Of a stretch of 64,000 bases of DNA, positions 54,711 through 63,159 are shown piece by piece. The stretch's first letter is position 1. Each line of letters opens with the position of its first letter. This stretch comes from Proruminimicrobium sp963666965 (GTDB taxonomy: Bacteria; Elusimicrobiota; Endomicrobiia; Endomicrobiales; Endomicrobiaceae): positions 1,364,001 through 1,428,000 of the forward strand of contig OY762939.1 in the NCBI GenBank assembly GCA_963666965.1, in the 5' to 3' direction. The position numbers and the translations under genes are program-made. The notes under the pieces were generated by a model, which searched no databases, was not told the origin of the DNA, and saw only the letters and a list, made by a program, of their open reading frames with translations.

Positions 54711-55835
54711 TTATAGTTTGCTTATAAAATGATCCATAATCCATCCGGTATCGTTCGGACCGCTCGACGCTTCAGGATGAAACTGCACGGACATAAACGG
54801 TTTCTTTTTATGTTTTATACCTTCAACGGCCTGGTCATTTGCATTTTCAAACCATAATTCCCATTCAGGCTGTATTGAAGAAGGCTCAACGGTATAGCTG
54901 TGATTCTGGCTAGTCATAAAAGCCTTATGTTCCGGAACAGTAAAAACAGGCTGGTTATGTCCTCTGTGTCCGTAAGTCATTTTTTTGATTTTTGCGCCTG
55001 AAGCAAGAGATATTATCTGATGTCCGAGACAAATTCCAAGCACGGGTTTATCACCGTTAAGAAGCCATTTTACTTTTTCAACCAAATCTCCCGTATTTCT
55101 AGGGTCTCCCGGACCGTTGCTTATAAGCCAGCCGTCAGCCTCTACTTTTGTAAAATCCGTATCCCATGGCAAAAGTTCAATACTGCACCCTTTATTTACG
55201 AGCATTCTTAAAATATTCCATTTAACTCCGCAGTCAACAACTGCAACTTTTTTACTTCCGGTTCCGTAGACCTTTCTTTCGCATGTAGAAACTGTCGGCA
55301 TAAGATTGTATTTTGAAGGATCTACTATTTCATCTTTTTCAAATTTTTCAAGGAAGGGGAACTTTTTTAACGTATTTTCTCTTTTGCATCCCTCCGGAAC
55401 TATCCAGCCGAAAAGATTTCTTGTGTTTCTTATTACCTGCACAAGCTGCCTTGTGTCTATTCCGACTATCCCGGGAACATTCTGGCTTATCATCCATTCT
55501 TCAAGAGATATGCCGTTGCTGTGGTGATAGCACTCTTCAAAAATTTCAGAAGCGACGATTGCCTGAGTCTTAATTGAACCGCTTTCATGACCGTAAGCCA
55601 TAAAAAAATCCCCGCCATTTAAGGCAGGGACACCATAATTGCCGATGAGGCAGAAACTGAATACCAATATCTGTCCTATATAAGACGGATCAGACATTGA
55701 TTCGCTGTAGCCGAGCATACCTGTGTTAAAAACCATTTCGCCGCTTACGCAGACATCTGATCCGATGAGTCTGCCTTCAAACTTCATTCCGTTTGACAGT
55801 TCAAGAGTTGCTTTTTTTCTCTGTTTTTTTAACAT
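54711..55835 (-). CDS. carA: carbamoyl-phosphate synthase small subunit (active glutaminase)
   Basis: 374 residues. The N-terminal CPSase domain (GEMVFNTGMLGYSESMSDPS, GIVGIDTRQLV) is followed by a class I amidotransferase with the full triad: Cys269 (LGICLGHQ), His353 and Glu355 (VQFHPEASSGP), plus GPGDP. It supplies ammonia from glutamine to the CarB encoded downstream. I place the start at 55835 with AGGTGA 5 nt upstream. A GTG at 55844 lies inside that ribosome site. Its sequence is of the eukaryote-like type, matching its partner. Confidence 0.95.
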   Translation of the reverse strand: MLKKQRKKATLELSNGMKFEGRLIGSDVCVSGEMVFNTGMLGYSESMSDPSYIGQILVFSFCLIGNYGVPALNGGDFFMAYGHESGSIKTQAIVASEIFEECYHHSNGISLEEWMISQNVPGIVGIDTRQLVQVIRNTRNLFGWIVPEGCKRENTLKKFPFLEKFEKDEIVDPSKYNLMPTVSTCERKVYGTGSKKVAVVDCGVKWNILRMLVNKGCSIELLPWDTDFTKVEADGWLISNGPGDPRNTGDLVEKVKWLLNGDKPVLGICLGHQIISLASGAKIKKMTYGHRGHNQPVFTVPEHKAFMTSQNHSYTVEPSSIQPEWELWFENANDQAVEGIKHKKKPFMSVQFHPEASSGPNDTGWIMDHFISKL

Positions 55836-55868
55836 AAAACTCACCTATATTTCAAAATTTATTTGCAC

Positions 55869-55902
55869 AAAAAAATACATATGCATCACAGTCGCATGCA
55901 CA
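55869..55902 (-). terminator. possible attenuator in the carA leader
   Basis: On the minus strand a 7-bp stem TGTGCAT/ATGCATA with a 9-nt loop (55880-55902) is followed by TGTA and seven T (55869-55875). It lies between the promoter and the carA start. The stem is short and AT-rich, so termination is only possible, not assured. Confidence 0.3.
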
Positions 55903-55948
55903 CTTCCAAAAACAGAATCTTTTATATATCGATTTTCAAATTCCGGGA

Positions 55949-55957
55949 ATTATAGCA
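55949..55957 (-). promoter_or_regulatory. extended -10 promoter of carA
   Basis: Reads TGCTATAAT on the minus strand; TTTCCA lies 18 nt further upstream. It gives a leader of about 105 nt before the carA ATG. Confidence 0.6.
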
Positions 55958-55982
55958 TATTTTTATAAACATTGGAAATTTT

Positions 55983-56579
55983 TTATTTATTATCTATAAA
56001 CTCAAACATCTTTATAATCGTTTTTGCTATTTCATTTATTGTTCTGCCCGAATCCATGGCTTTCTTTTGAAGATTTCTGTATGCCTGAGCCTCGTCAAGA
56101 TTAAATTTTTTCATAAGAATGCCGCGCGCTATATCAACATTTCTTCTTTCTTCAAGTTTATTTTCAAGAGAATGAACCTGTTTTTGTATTGAATAAAACT
56201 TATGTGAAAGTTTAACCGCAAGTTCAACAGTATGAGTTAAGACAAGATTATGAAGAGGTCTTGTAATGCAGAATATATTTATCGAATCTTTTTTAAGATC
56301 ATCTATAAAATCACTCTGTGACTGATTTGATGTTAAAACTATAGCCGGGCATATATTCAGTTCTTCAATTTTACCGGCTATCTCAAAACCCGTCATATCT
56401 GTAAGAATGTAATCAGTTACTACAACATCCGGAGACAAAGAACTTATTTTTCTGAGAGCATCGTTGCCTGAGCGGCAAACGTCAATAATTTTAAAATTAT
56501 TTAAGCTGGAAGAAAAAATATTTTTTATCTCTTTCTCAACGGATTCAGAAGCAACTATTAAAATTTTAGCTTTATCCAT
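55983..56579 (-). CDS. ANTAR-domain RNA-binding response regulator
   Basis: 198 residues: receiver domain (1-120), coiled linker (125-145) and C-terminal ANTAR domain (about 140-195: ERRNVDIARGILMKKFNLDE, then AYRNLQKKAMDSGRTINEIA). ANTAR proteins bind paired hexaloop hairpins in leaders and prevent termination. The phospho-acceptor Asp56 is present, but the acidic pair that should follow the first strand reads Ala-Ser (10-11) and the conserved Lys is Arg107, so control may not be by ordinary phosphorylation. No histidine kinase gene is near. It lies 37 nt after the glutamate synthase genes, preceded by AAAGGA, and comparable ANTAR genes sit beside glnA/gltAB in clostridia. Confidence 0.88.
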   Translation of the reverse strand: MDKAKILIVASESVEKEIKNIFSSSLNNFKIIDVCRSGNDALRKISSLSPDVVVTDYILTDMTGFEIAGKIEELNICPAIVLTSNQSQSDFIDDLKKDSINIFCITRPLHNLVLTHTVELAVKLSHKFYSIQKQVHSLENKLEERRNVDIARGILMKKFNLDEAQAYRNLQKKAMDSGRTINEIAKTIIKMFEFIDNK

Positions 56580-56616
56580 ACATATCCTTTACGGTAAGAA
56601 TATAACAGCTTTGCAA

Positions 56617-57357
56617 TTAGTATTTAACATACATTTTTTTATACGGATTTGTATCAACAGCCATATATTTTGAAAATTTATCGGTTTTAATTTCATCTTC
56701 ATATTTAAAATATTTTCTGTATTTTTTAATATAATTTTCAATAATAGATATATCTTTCTGGTCCATTTTTACGGGTTTAAGTTCTTTGCCAAGCTTATGA
56801 GTCTCTATTGTACCGTTAACGTAAATGGCGCCGCCGTGTATTCCGGTTCCGCAGAATTTGCCCGTAAGAGGCTGTTTTTTTGAAGCATTCAGCCCCAAAA
56901 GTATTATTACGCCGCCTGCCATATATTCGCCTAAGAAATCGCCTGCCGTGCCGCCTATTACTATAGCCGGTTTCATATCAAGATATTCTTTCATATGTAT
57001 TCCGACCCTGTATCCGACATTTTCTTTAATAAAAATCTCGCCGCCTCTCATGGCATAACCGGCGGTATCTCCGCAGCTGCCGTGAACTATGATGCTTCCT
57101 TTGTTCATAGTATTTCCTATCGCATCCTGAGCGTTTGAAAAAACTTCTATTTCAGGGCCGTCCATGTAAGCGCCCAAATCGTTGCCGGGAACTCCGTATA
57201 TCTTTATTTTTATCTCTTTGCTTATGCCCGACCCGATAAATCTCTGGCCTAATACATTTTTTAAAGTTATCGTATCACAGCTTTCCGCGGCTTTTTTCAT
57301 CTCTTTATTGATATCGTAAGCGGTTCTTAATCCGACTTCTATGTTTATATTTTTCAT
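56617..57357 (-). CDS. glutamate synthase, GXGXG (alpha-subunit C-terminal) domain protein
   Basis: 246 residues forming the right-handed beta-helix that in canonical GltB is the C-terminal structural domain. It shows the repeated Gly pattern (GSIIVHGSCGDTAGYAMRGG, GGTAGDFLGEYMAGG). Here it is a separate polypeptide, as in archaeal and clostridial-type glutamate synthases. It overlaps the FAD oxidoreductase gene by 4 nt. Confidence 0.9.
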   Translation of the reverse strand: MKNINIEVGLRTAYDINKEMKKAAESCDTITLKNVLGQRFIGSGISKEIKIKIYGVPGNDLGAYMDGPEIEVFSNAQDAIGNTMNKGSIIVHGSCGDTAGYAMRGGEIFIKENVGYRVGIHMKEYLDMKPAIVIGGTAGDFLGEYMAGGVIILLGLNASKKQPLTGKFCGTGIHGGAIYVNGTIETHKLGKELKPVKMDQKDISIIENYIKKYRKYFKYEDEIKTDKFSKYMAVDTNPYKKMYVKY

Positions 57358-58610
57358 TTATTGTTACCTCTGAACAGTTTATTATGGCGTATATCCTGAG
57401 GGAAAACGTTCAATCCTATGTCTTTTTTTGTTATATCGTAATTTAGCGAATCAAGTTTTACATCGTCATTTATCAGGGAAGTATAAATGCCGGCCCTGTC
57501 AGGAAGATTAAGCAATGCAAAACCTATAAGTTTATTGTTCAGTGTCAACAGTTTTTTATACGTTATTTCTTTTTCATTTTCTTCTATATAAATACTGACT
57601 TTTTCATCTTTAGGATCAACTATTCCGGCCGATATAAGCTGTATTCCGAAAAAACCTATAGCGTTCATTGCAAAAGAACCGGTAAACTTATTTTCAACGC
57701 CCGACATATTTGAACCGGCCGTTTCACCCTGCATATAAGCATTCGGCCACAATGCCAGAACTTTATTCTGGTTTGAAAGAATATCAAGGCTTTCCACGCA
57801 GTCGCCTGCGGCATAGATGTTCTTTACTGACGTTTCCATATATTCGTTTACCACAATTCCTCTGTTCACTTTTACGCCTGCCGTCAGAGCAGATTCGGTA
57901 TTAGGTTTAACACCTACGGCCATTATTAAAATATCGCAGGGAAGTTTCTCTCCGTTTTTTAAAACAACAGAGTCTTTGCCGACTTCGGCAACAGTATTTG
58001 AAAGGTAAAACTTAACGCCGCGTTTTTCAATATATTTCTGTATTCTAAAAGCCGTCTGGCTGTCAAGAACTGAAGCCATAAGCCTGTCGGCTAAATCAAC
58101 AACGGAAATAGAAGAGACTTTTCCCGCCAAAGCTTCTGCGGCTTTAAGTCCTATAAGACCTGCTCCGACTATAACTACGTTTGATTTATCCGTTATTACT
58201 TTTTCTATTTTTTTGGCTTCTTCGAGTTTTAAAAAAGTAAAAGTATTTTTTTGATTTTCAATTCCTTTAACGGGGGGAACAAAAGGAACGCTTCCCGTGG
58301 CTATCAAAAGTTTATCGTATGAATATTCTTTGCCGTTTGAACCTTTAACTTTCTTATTTTTTGAATCTATACTCAAAGCTTTGCAGTTCAAGACAACGTT
58401 TATTTTATTTTTCTGATAAAAATCATCGTTTCTGTACTGTATTAAATTCGAATCTACCTTGCCGGCAAGATAATATGAAATTAACGGTCTTCCATAAGCC
58501 GGAAAATTTTCTTCGGAAAGGATCGTTATCTGGCCTTTTTTGTCATTAAATCTTATTTTTTGCGCGCAGCTTGTTCCTGCAACACTGTTTCCGATTATCA
58601 AATATTCCAT
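57354..58610 (-). CDS. FAD-dependent NAD(P)H oxidoreductase (electron-input subunit)
   Basis: 418-residue pyridine nucleotide-disulfide-type flavoprotein: N-terminal FAD site (YLIIGNSVAGTSCAQKIR), NAD(P)H-binding NVVIVGAGLIGLKAAEALA (about 143-161), and the second FAD motif NIYAAGDCVES. It resembles NADH:rubredoxin reductase/nitrite-reductase-type flavoproteins rather than canonical GltD. Position between the Fe-S and GXGXG genes implies that it feeds electrons to the split glutamate synthase. It overlaps the Fe-S gene by one base. Confidence 0.88.
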   Translation of the reverse strand: MEYLIIGNSVAGTSCAQKIRFNDKKGQITILSEENFPAYGRPLISYYLAGKVDSNLIQYRNDDFYQKNKINVVLNCKALSIDSKNKKVKGSNGKEYSYDKLLIATGSVPFVPPVKGIENQKNTFTFLKLEEAKKIEKVITDKSNVVIVGAGLIGLKAAEALAGKVSSISVVDLADRLMASVLDSQTAFRIQKYIEKRGVKFYLSNTVAEVGKDSVVLKNGEKLPCDILIMAVGVKPNTESALTAGVKVNRGIVVNEYMETSVKNIYAAGDCVESLDILSNQNKVLALWPNAYMQGETAGSNMSGVENKFTGSFAMNAIGFFGIQLISAGIVDPKDEKVSIYIEENEKEITYKKLLTLNNKLIGFALLNLPDRAGIYTSLINDDVKLDSLNYDITKKDIGLNVFPQDIRHNKLFRGNNK

Positions 58611-59068
58611 TATTTTACCTCTTCTTCATCCATGAGTTTCAGAGCATTATTGGGACAATTTTCTACACAGGCCGGAGTGCCTGTTTCTATGCACAAATCG
58701 CATTTTGATATAACTTTTCTTTCCTTATCTTTATTTCTTTTTACGGCTCCGAAAGGACATACCAAAACACATGATAAACAGCCGACGCATTTTTCTTTAA
58801 TATTTTTTACGATGCCGTTTTCATCTTTATACATTGCTCCGGATATACAGGCTTTCACGCATTTCGGATCTGCGCAATGTCTGCACTGCAGCGCAAAATA
58901 CGTTTTTGCTTTAGGCGAAAGAATTTCTTCAATTACTATCGCCGACTGAATATTTTCTTTCCTATATGTTTTTATAATATCTTTAGATTTGGAATGAGCC
59001 GTTTTACAGTAAACTTCACAAAGTCCGCAGCCAAGACAATTTTTTTCAAAAGCATAAACTTTTTTCAT
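58610..59068 (-). CDS. ferredoxin-type 4Fe-4S protein (HycB-like)
   Basis: 152 residues with several cysteine clusters: CLGCGLCEVYC at 11-21, CRHCADPKCVKAC, CVGCLSCVLVCPFGA and CDLCIETGTPACVENCP, enough for about four 4Fe-4S clusters as in the HycB/DmsB electron-transfer family. It probably relays electrons between the flavoprotein and the FMN synthase subunit. It lies between those two genes. Confidence 0.9.
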   Translation of the reverse strand: MKKVYAFEKNCLGCGLCEVYCKTAHSKSKDIIKTYRKENIQSAIVIEEILSPKAKTYFALQCRHCADPKCVKACISGAMYKDENGIVKNIKEKCVGCLSCVLVCPFGAVKRNKDKERKVISKCDLCIETGTPACVENCPNNALKLMDEEEVK

Positions 59069-59083
59069 CTTAATTATACCACC

Positions 59084-60589
59084 CTATTCTCCGGCATGTT
59101 TTATGCCGAGGATATCCAATTCTTTCTGGTTAAGTCCGACCCCTCTTAACATCAATCTGTTGCCTCTCAGGCTGTCTATGGCGTTAATACCCATACCGCC
59201 GAGCATCTCTTTTATTTCATGATTCCAAGCGCTTAATAAATTTACAAGTTTCTGGTAAGCCAAATCAGGATTTAATCTCTTTACAAGATCTGCTTCCTGT
59301 GTAGCTATACCCCAATTGCATTTTCCGGTAGAGCAGCTGTGGCACATATGACAACCTATAGCTATAAGAGCCGCGCTTCCTATATAAACGGCGTCTGCAC
59401 CCAAAGCTATGGCTTTCACTATATCAGAACTGTTTCTTACAGAACCTGCGCATACTATTGAAACCTCGTTGCGGATTCCTTCATCTCTGAGTCTCTGGTC
59501 TACGGCAGCAAGAGCCAGTTCTATCGGTATTCCGACATTGTCTCTTACTCTTGTAGGAGCCGCGCCTGTTCCGCCTCTGAATCCGTCAATAATAATCGCA
59601 TCGGCTCCGGCTCTTGCAATACCTGAAGCAATTGCCGCTACGTTATTTACGGCCGCTATTTTTACAAGCACCGGTTTTTTATAATTTGTAGCTTCTTTCA
59701 AAGAAAATATAAGCTGGCTCAAGTCTTCTATCGAATAAATATCATGGTGCGGAGCGGGGGAAATGGCATCGGCTCCGACAGGAATCATTCTTGTAGCAGA
59801 TACGTCTTCTCCTACTTTAATTCCTGGCAGATGTCCGCCTATACCCGGTTTTGCGCCCTGTCCCATTTTTATTTCTATGGCAACGCCGGCTTCAAGATAA
59901 TTCAGATGAACTCCGAATCTTCCGGAAGCTACCTGTACTATTGTATTTTTTCCGTATTTATAAAAATCTTTATGAAGTCCGCCTTCGCCGGTATTGTAAA
60001 CTATTCCTAATTTTTCGGCGGCTCTGGCAAGCGCTTCATGAGCATTTTTTGAAATTGAACCATAGCTCATAGCCGAAAACATTATCGGCATATTTAGTTC
60101 TATCTGCGGAGGTATTTCTGTTACAAGTTTGCCTTTTTTGTCAAACTCAAGTTTTTTCGGTTTTCTTCCGATCATAACTTTTGTTTCCATCGGTTCTCTG
60201 AGAGGATCAATGGAAGGATTTGTAACCTGGCTGGCGTTTAAAAGTATCTTATCCCAGTAAATGGGAAAAGGTTTCGGGTTGCCCATGCTGGACAACAATA
60301 TTCCGCCCGTTTCAGCCTGTATAAAAATTTCATTTATAGCTTTTCCGTTCCAGTTTGCATTGTCTCTGAATTCAAGAGTATTGTTTCTTATTTTTAATGC
60401 CTTTGTAGGGCAAAGAACAACGCATCTGTGGCAGTTTACGCATTTCGCGTCATCAGCCAAAACGACATTATCTTCTTCGTCATATTTGTGAACTTCATTT
60501 GCACACTGCTTAACGCATACTTTACACTGTATACATTTTTTTTCGTCTCTTAAAACTTCAAATTGAGGTGTTATTAAACTTATACTCAT
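59084..60589 (-). CDS. glutamate synthase FMN/Fe-S catalytic subunit, archaeal type
   Basis: 501 residues. An N-terminal pair of 4Fe-4S motifs (Cys19, 22, 25, 29 and Cys50, 53, 56, 60) is fused to the FMN-binding TIM barrel (GEGGLHKDFYKYG, MGQGAKPGIGGHLPG, SPAPHHDIYSIEDL, IDGFRGGTGAAPTR) and the 3Fe-4S-binding CHMCHSCSTGKCNWG. It carries out reductive amination of 2-oxoglutarate with ammonia from the amidotransferase subunit. Its start overlaps the end of the amidotransferase gene by 4 nt. Confidence 0.95.
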   Translation of the reverse strand: MSISLITPQFEVLRDEKKCIQCKVCVKQCANEVHKYDEEDNVVLADDAKCVNCHRCVVLCPTKALKIRNNTLEFRDNANWNGKAINEIFIQAETGGILLSSMGNPKPFPIYWDKILLNASQVTNPSIDPLREPMETKVMIGRKPKKLEFDKKGKLVTEIPPQIELNMPIMFSAMSYGSISKNAHEALARAAEKLGIVYNTGEGGLHKDFYKYGKNTIVQVASGRFGVHLNYLEAGVAIEIKMGQGAKPGIGGHLPGIKVGEDVSATRMIPVGADAISPAPHHDIYSIEDLSQLIFSLKEATNYKKPVLVKIAAVNNVAAIASGIARAGADAIIIDGFRGGTGAAPTRVRDNVGIPIELALAAVDQRLRDEGIRNEVSIVCAGSVRNSSDIVKAIALGADAVYIGSAALIAIGCHMCHSCSTGKCNWGIATQEADLVKRLNPDLAYQKLVNLLSAWNHEIKEMLGGMGINAIDSLRGNRLMLRGVGLNQKELDILGIKHAGE

Positions 60590-61677
60590 ATTTTCGCCTC
60601 CAGCTTTACTACAATCGGTTCGCCGCCTTTCGGATGATATATATTTTCAGGTTCGGGACAAATTACTCTTATTGCGCTTTCTTCGCTGGCAAAAAAAGTT
60701 TTATCGCCTTTTTCAGCCATTACCATCGATCTTAATTTTATTCTGTCGTTAAGAGCAATCAGACCGTCTTCGTAACCGACAAGTATAGAGAAAGGCCCGT
60801 TTATCAAAGCGCTTGCATAAACAGTTCTTAAAGCCTTCAATTCTTTTGCTTTTTCAGGATTCTCTTTTTCGATTTCATTCCAGAAAGGAGCTACTAAAAT
60901 CTGTAAAGCCTTATCAACAGGCAAATTATGTTTTCTTACAAGCAAATCCAAAAGATATGTTATTACTTCAGTATCTGTCTGCAGAGCGCAGTTGTAACCG
61001 TACATTTCAACAAATCTTCTGTTTGCATCGTATGACGAAATCTCACCGTTGTGAACTATTGACCAGTCAAGCATTGTAAAAGGATGAGCTCCGCCCCACC
61101 AGCCGGGAGTATTTGTCGGAAATCTTCCGTGCGCCGTCCAAATATATCCTTCATAATTTTCAAGCATGAAAAAATCCCCGATATCTTCCGGATAGCCGAC
61201 TCCTTTGAAAGCTCCCATATTTTTTCCGCTTGAAAACACATAGGCACCTTCAAATTCTCTGTTTATTCTTATAACGCATCTGGCCGTAAATTCTTTTTCG
61301 TCCATACATAAATCTTTCACCTTATAAATTCTGGGCTGTACAAAATATCTCCAGATTAAGGGTTTATTTGCAATGCTTGACACTTTCCTTGTAGGGATAT
61401 TGCCCGCGCTTTCTATTTCAAAATGCGCATTTAAAAAATCTTCAGTTTTATGTTTTATGGTTTCATTGTCATAAAAAATATGAAGCGCAAAAAAATCTTT
61501 ATACTGAGGATAAATTCCGTATCCGGCAAATCCTCCGCCTAATCCGTTAGATCTGTCGTGCATTAACGCAATGGATTTAATGATATCGCTTCCGTTAAAT
61601 CTATTGCCTTTTTTATCAATTATTCCGCTTATGGCGCAGCCGGACGGTATTCTTATTTCGCCTTCTTTCTTTAGCAT
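60586..61677 (-). CDS. glutamate synthase glutamine amidotransferase subunit
   Basis: 363-residue class II (Ntn) amidotransferase. The nucleophile is Cys14 in RIPSGCAISGIID, implying removal of a 13-residue propeptide. AHGRFPTNTPGWWGGAHPF and SIVHNGEISSYDANR carry the Arg, Asn and Gly of the oxyanion and substrate site. It hydrolyses glutamine for the FMN subunit. It lies 37 nt after glnA with AGGAG before the ATG, so GS and GOGAT are co-transcribed. Confidence 0.93.
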   Translation of the reverse strand: MLKKEGEIRIPSGCAISGIIDKKGNRFNGSDIIKSIALMHDRSNGLGGGFAGYGIYPQYKDFFALHIFYDNETIKHKTEDFLNAHFEIESAGNIPTRKVSSIANKPLIWRYFVQPRIYKVKDLCMDEKEFTARCVIRINREFEGAYVFSSGKNMGAFKGVGYPEDIGDFFMLENYEGYIWTAHGRFPTNTPGWWGGAHPFTMLDWSIVHNGEISSYDANRRFVEMYGYNCALQTDTEVITYLLDLLVRKHNLPVDKALQILVAPFWNEIEKENPEKAKELKALRTVYASALINGPFSILVGYEDGLIALNDRIKLRSMVMAEKGDKTFFASEESAIRVICPEPENIYHPKGGEPIVVKLEAKI

Positions 61678-61714
61678 CGTTATCTCCTACAAGGTAATGT
61701 CATTTATCGTAAAA

Positions 61715-63043
61715 TTAATAATTAGTTAAATATTCGTCTATTTCCCACTGATGAACTTTCGTTCTGTAAGCGTCCCACTCGCCGATTTTAGCCAGCGTAT
61801 ATAATTCAAAAACATGGTCGCCCAAAGTTTTTCTCATCAACTCGCTTTTTTCAAAAGCCTTTACTGCATTTATAAGATTGTGAGGTAAATTTGCAATACC
61901 GGCTTTATCTTTTTCTTCCTGAGTCATTTCAAATATATTTCTGTCGGTTGAAGGTCTTACTTTCATTTTCTTATTTATTCCGTCAAGACCTGCCGCCAGA
62001 CATGTCGACAATACAAAATAAGGGTTTGCTGAAGGATCCGGACATCTTAATTCAACTCTTGTTGAATTTCCTCTTGCTGCAGGAATTCTTATAAGAGGGC
62101 TTCTGTTTCTTGCAGACCATGCAATATAAACAGGAGCTTCATAACCCGGAACAAGTCTCTTATAGGAATTTACAAGAGGATTGGTAATTGCTGCCATTGA
62201 CTGTATGTGAGTCATCACACCTTCAATATAGCTGTAAGCTTCTTGTGAAAGCTGCAATTTATCCTTTTCATCAAAGAAAACATTTTTACCGTCTTTAAAC
62301 AATGACATGTTCGTATGCATACCTGAACCGTTTATTCCGAATATCGGTTTTGGCATAAATGTTGCATGAAGTCCGTGTTTCTGCGCTATTGTTTTTACGA
62401 CAAGTTTAAATGTATTTATATTATCTGCCGTTTTTAAAGCATCGCCGTATTTAAAATCTATTTCGTGCTGTCCTCTTGCAACTTCGTGGTGGGAAGCTTC
62501 TATTTCAAAACCCATTGCTTCAAGAGTAAGACACATATCTCTTCTGGCGCTTTCGCCCAAATCTATAGGAGCCAAATCAAAATATCCCGCATCATCGTGA
62601 GTCTGTGTAGTAGGTTTTCCTTTGTCATCCGTAAGAAACAGGAAAAATTCCAATTCTGGTCCGACATTAAATGAATAACCCAAGTCGCTTGCGGCTTTCA
62701 AATTTCTTTTAAGTATATTTCTCGGACATCCCGCAAAAGGTTTTCCGTCAGGAGTATAAATATCGCATATAAGTCTTGCTACTTTTCCGTCCTGCGGTCT
62801 CCAGGGAAATATTACAAACGTATCGGGATCCGGATAAAGATACATGTCGCTCTCTTCTATTCTTGTAAAACCTTCAATTGAAGAACCGTCAAACATGCAT
62901 TTGTTGTCCATTGCCTTTTCAATCTGACTTGCGGTAATTGCAACATTTTTTAAAGTTCCAAAAATATCAGTAAACTGCAAACGAATAAATTTCACATCCT
63001 GTTCTTTTACCATCTTGATAACTTGTTCTTTTGTGTATCCCAT
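61715..63043 (-). CDS. glnA: glutamine synthetase type I
   Basis: 442 residues, ATP-dependent amidation of glutamate. Signatures: FDGSSIEGF, the metal and ammonia site GPELEFFLF, NGSGMHTN, and the phosphate site RSPLIRIPA. The C-terminal region lacks the NLYDLPP adenylylation-loop tyrosine of the enterobacterial beta type, so it is the alpha type, controlled by feedback or protein partners. I use the ATG at 63043, 5 nt after GGAGGG. An upstream in-frame start at 63088 would sit in the leader. It has its own promoter and a structured leader. Confidence 0.96.
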   Translation of the reverse strand: MGYTKEQVIKMVKEQDVKFIRLQFTDIFGTLKNVAITASQIEKAMDNKCMFDGSSIEGFTRIEESDMYLYPDPDTFVIFPWRPQDGKVARLICDIYTPDGKPFAGCPRNILKRNLKAASDLGYSFNVGPELEFFLFLTDDKGKPTTQTHDDAGYFDLAPIDLGESARRDMCLTLEAMGFEIEASHHEVARGQHEIDFKYGDALKTADNINTFKLVVKTIAQKHGLHATFMPKPIFGINGSGMHTNMSLFKDGKNVFFDEKDKLQLSQEAYSYIEGVMTHIQSMAAITNPLVNSYKRLVPGYEAPVYIAWSARNRSPLIRIPAARGNSTRVELRCPDPSANPYFVLSTCLAAGLDGINKKMKVRPSTDRNIFEMTQEEKDKAGIANLPHNLINAVKAFEKSELMRKTLGDHVFELYTLAKIGEWDAYRTKVHQWEIDEYLTNY

Positions 63044-63083
63044 AATCCCTCCGTTATATTTTTGTTTTTTACTTTTTATATAA

Positions 63084-63129
63084 AACAAAGATGCATAAAG
63101 GTTTGTTCAAAACCTCCAGCATCTTTGTT
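63084..63129 (-). promoter_or_regulatory. long hairpin in the glnA leader
   Basis: A perfect 11-bp lower stem (AACAAAGATGC, paired with GCATCTTTGTT), an internal loop, and a 6-bp upper stem AGGTTT/AAACCT with a 5-nt loop. It ends about 40 nt before the glnA start and is followed by a weak U-rich tract. It could be a terminator/antiterminator or an RNA-stability element. Confidence 0.55.
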
Positions 63130-63135
63130 GCATTT

Positions 63136-63151
63136 TAAACACCCTTGTTTA
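63136..63151 (-). promoter_or_regulatory. hexaloop hairpin resembling one ANTAR target stem-loop
   Basis: On the minus strand TAAAC-AAGGGT-GTTTA: a 5-bp stem and a 6-nt loop with A at position 1 and G at position 4, the pattern conserved in ANTAR-protein RNA targets. It sits at the predicted 5' end of the glnA transcript, 6 nt before the long hairpin. A second hexaloop was not found, so the match is half a motif. Confidence 0.3.
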
Positions 63152-63159
63152 TATCGAGA

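Noticed and set aside
55836..55844. GTG start for the second carA
   Set aside because: This GTG is part of the AGGTGA ribosome-binding site for the ATG at 55835.
63044..63088. Upstream start extending glnA by 15 residues
   Set aside because: The extension lies in the structured leader and lacks homology-like sequence; GGAGGG precedes the ATG at 63043.
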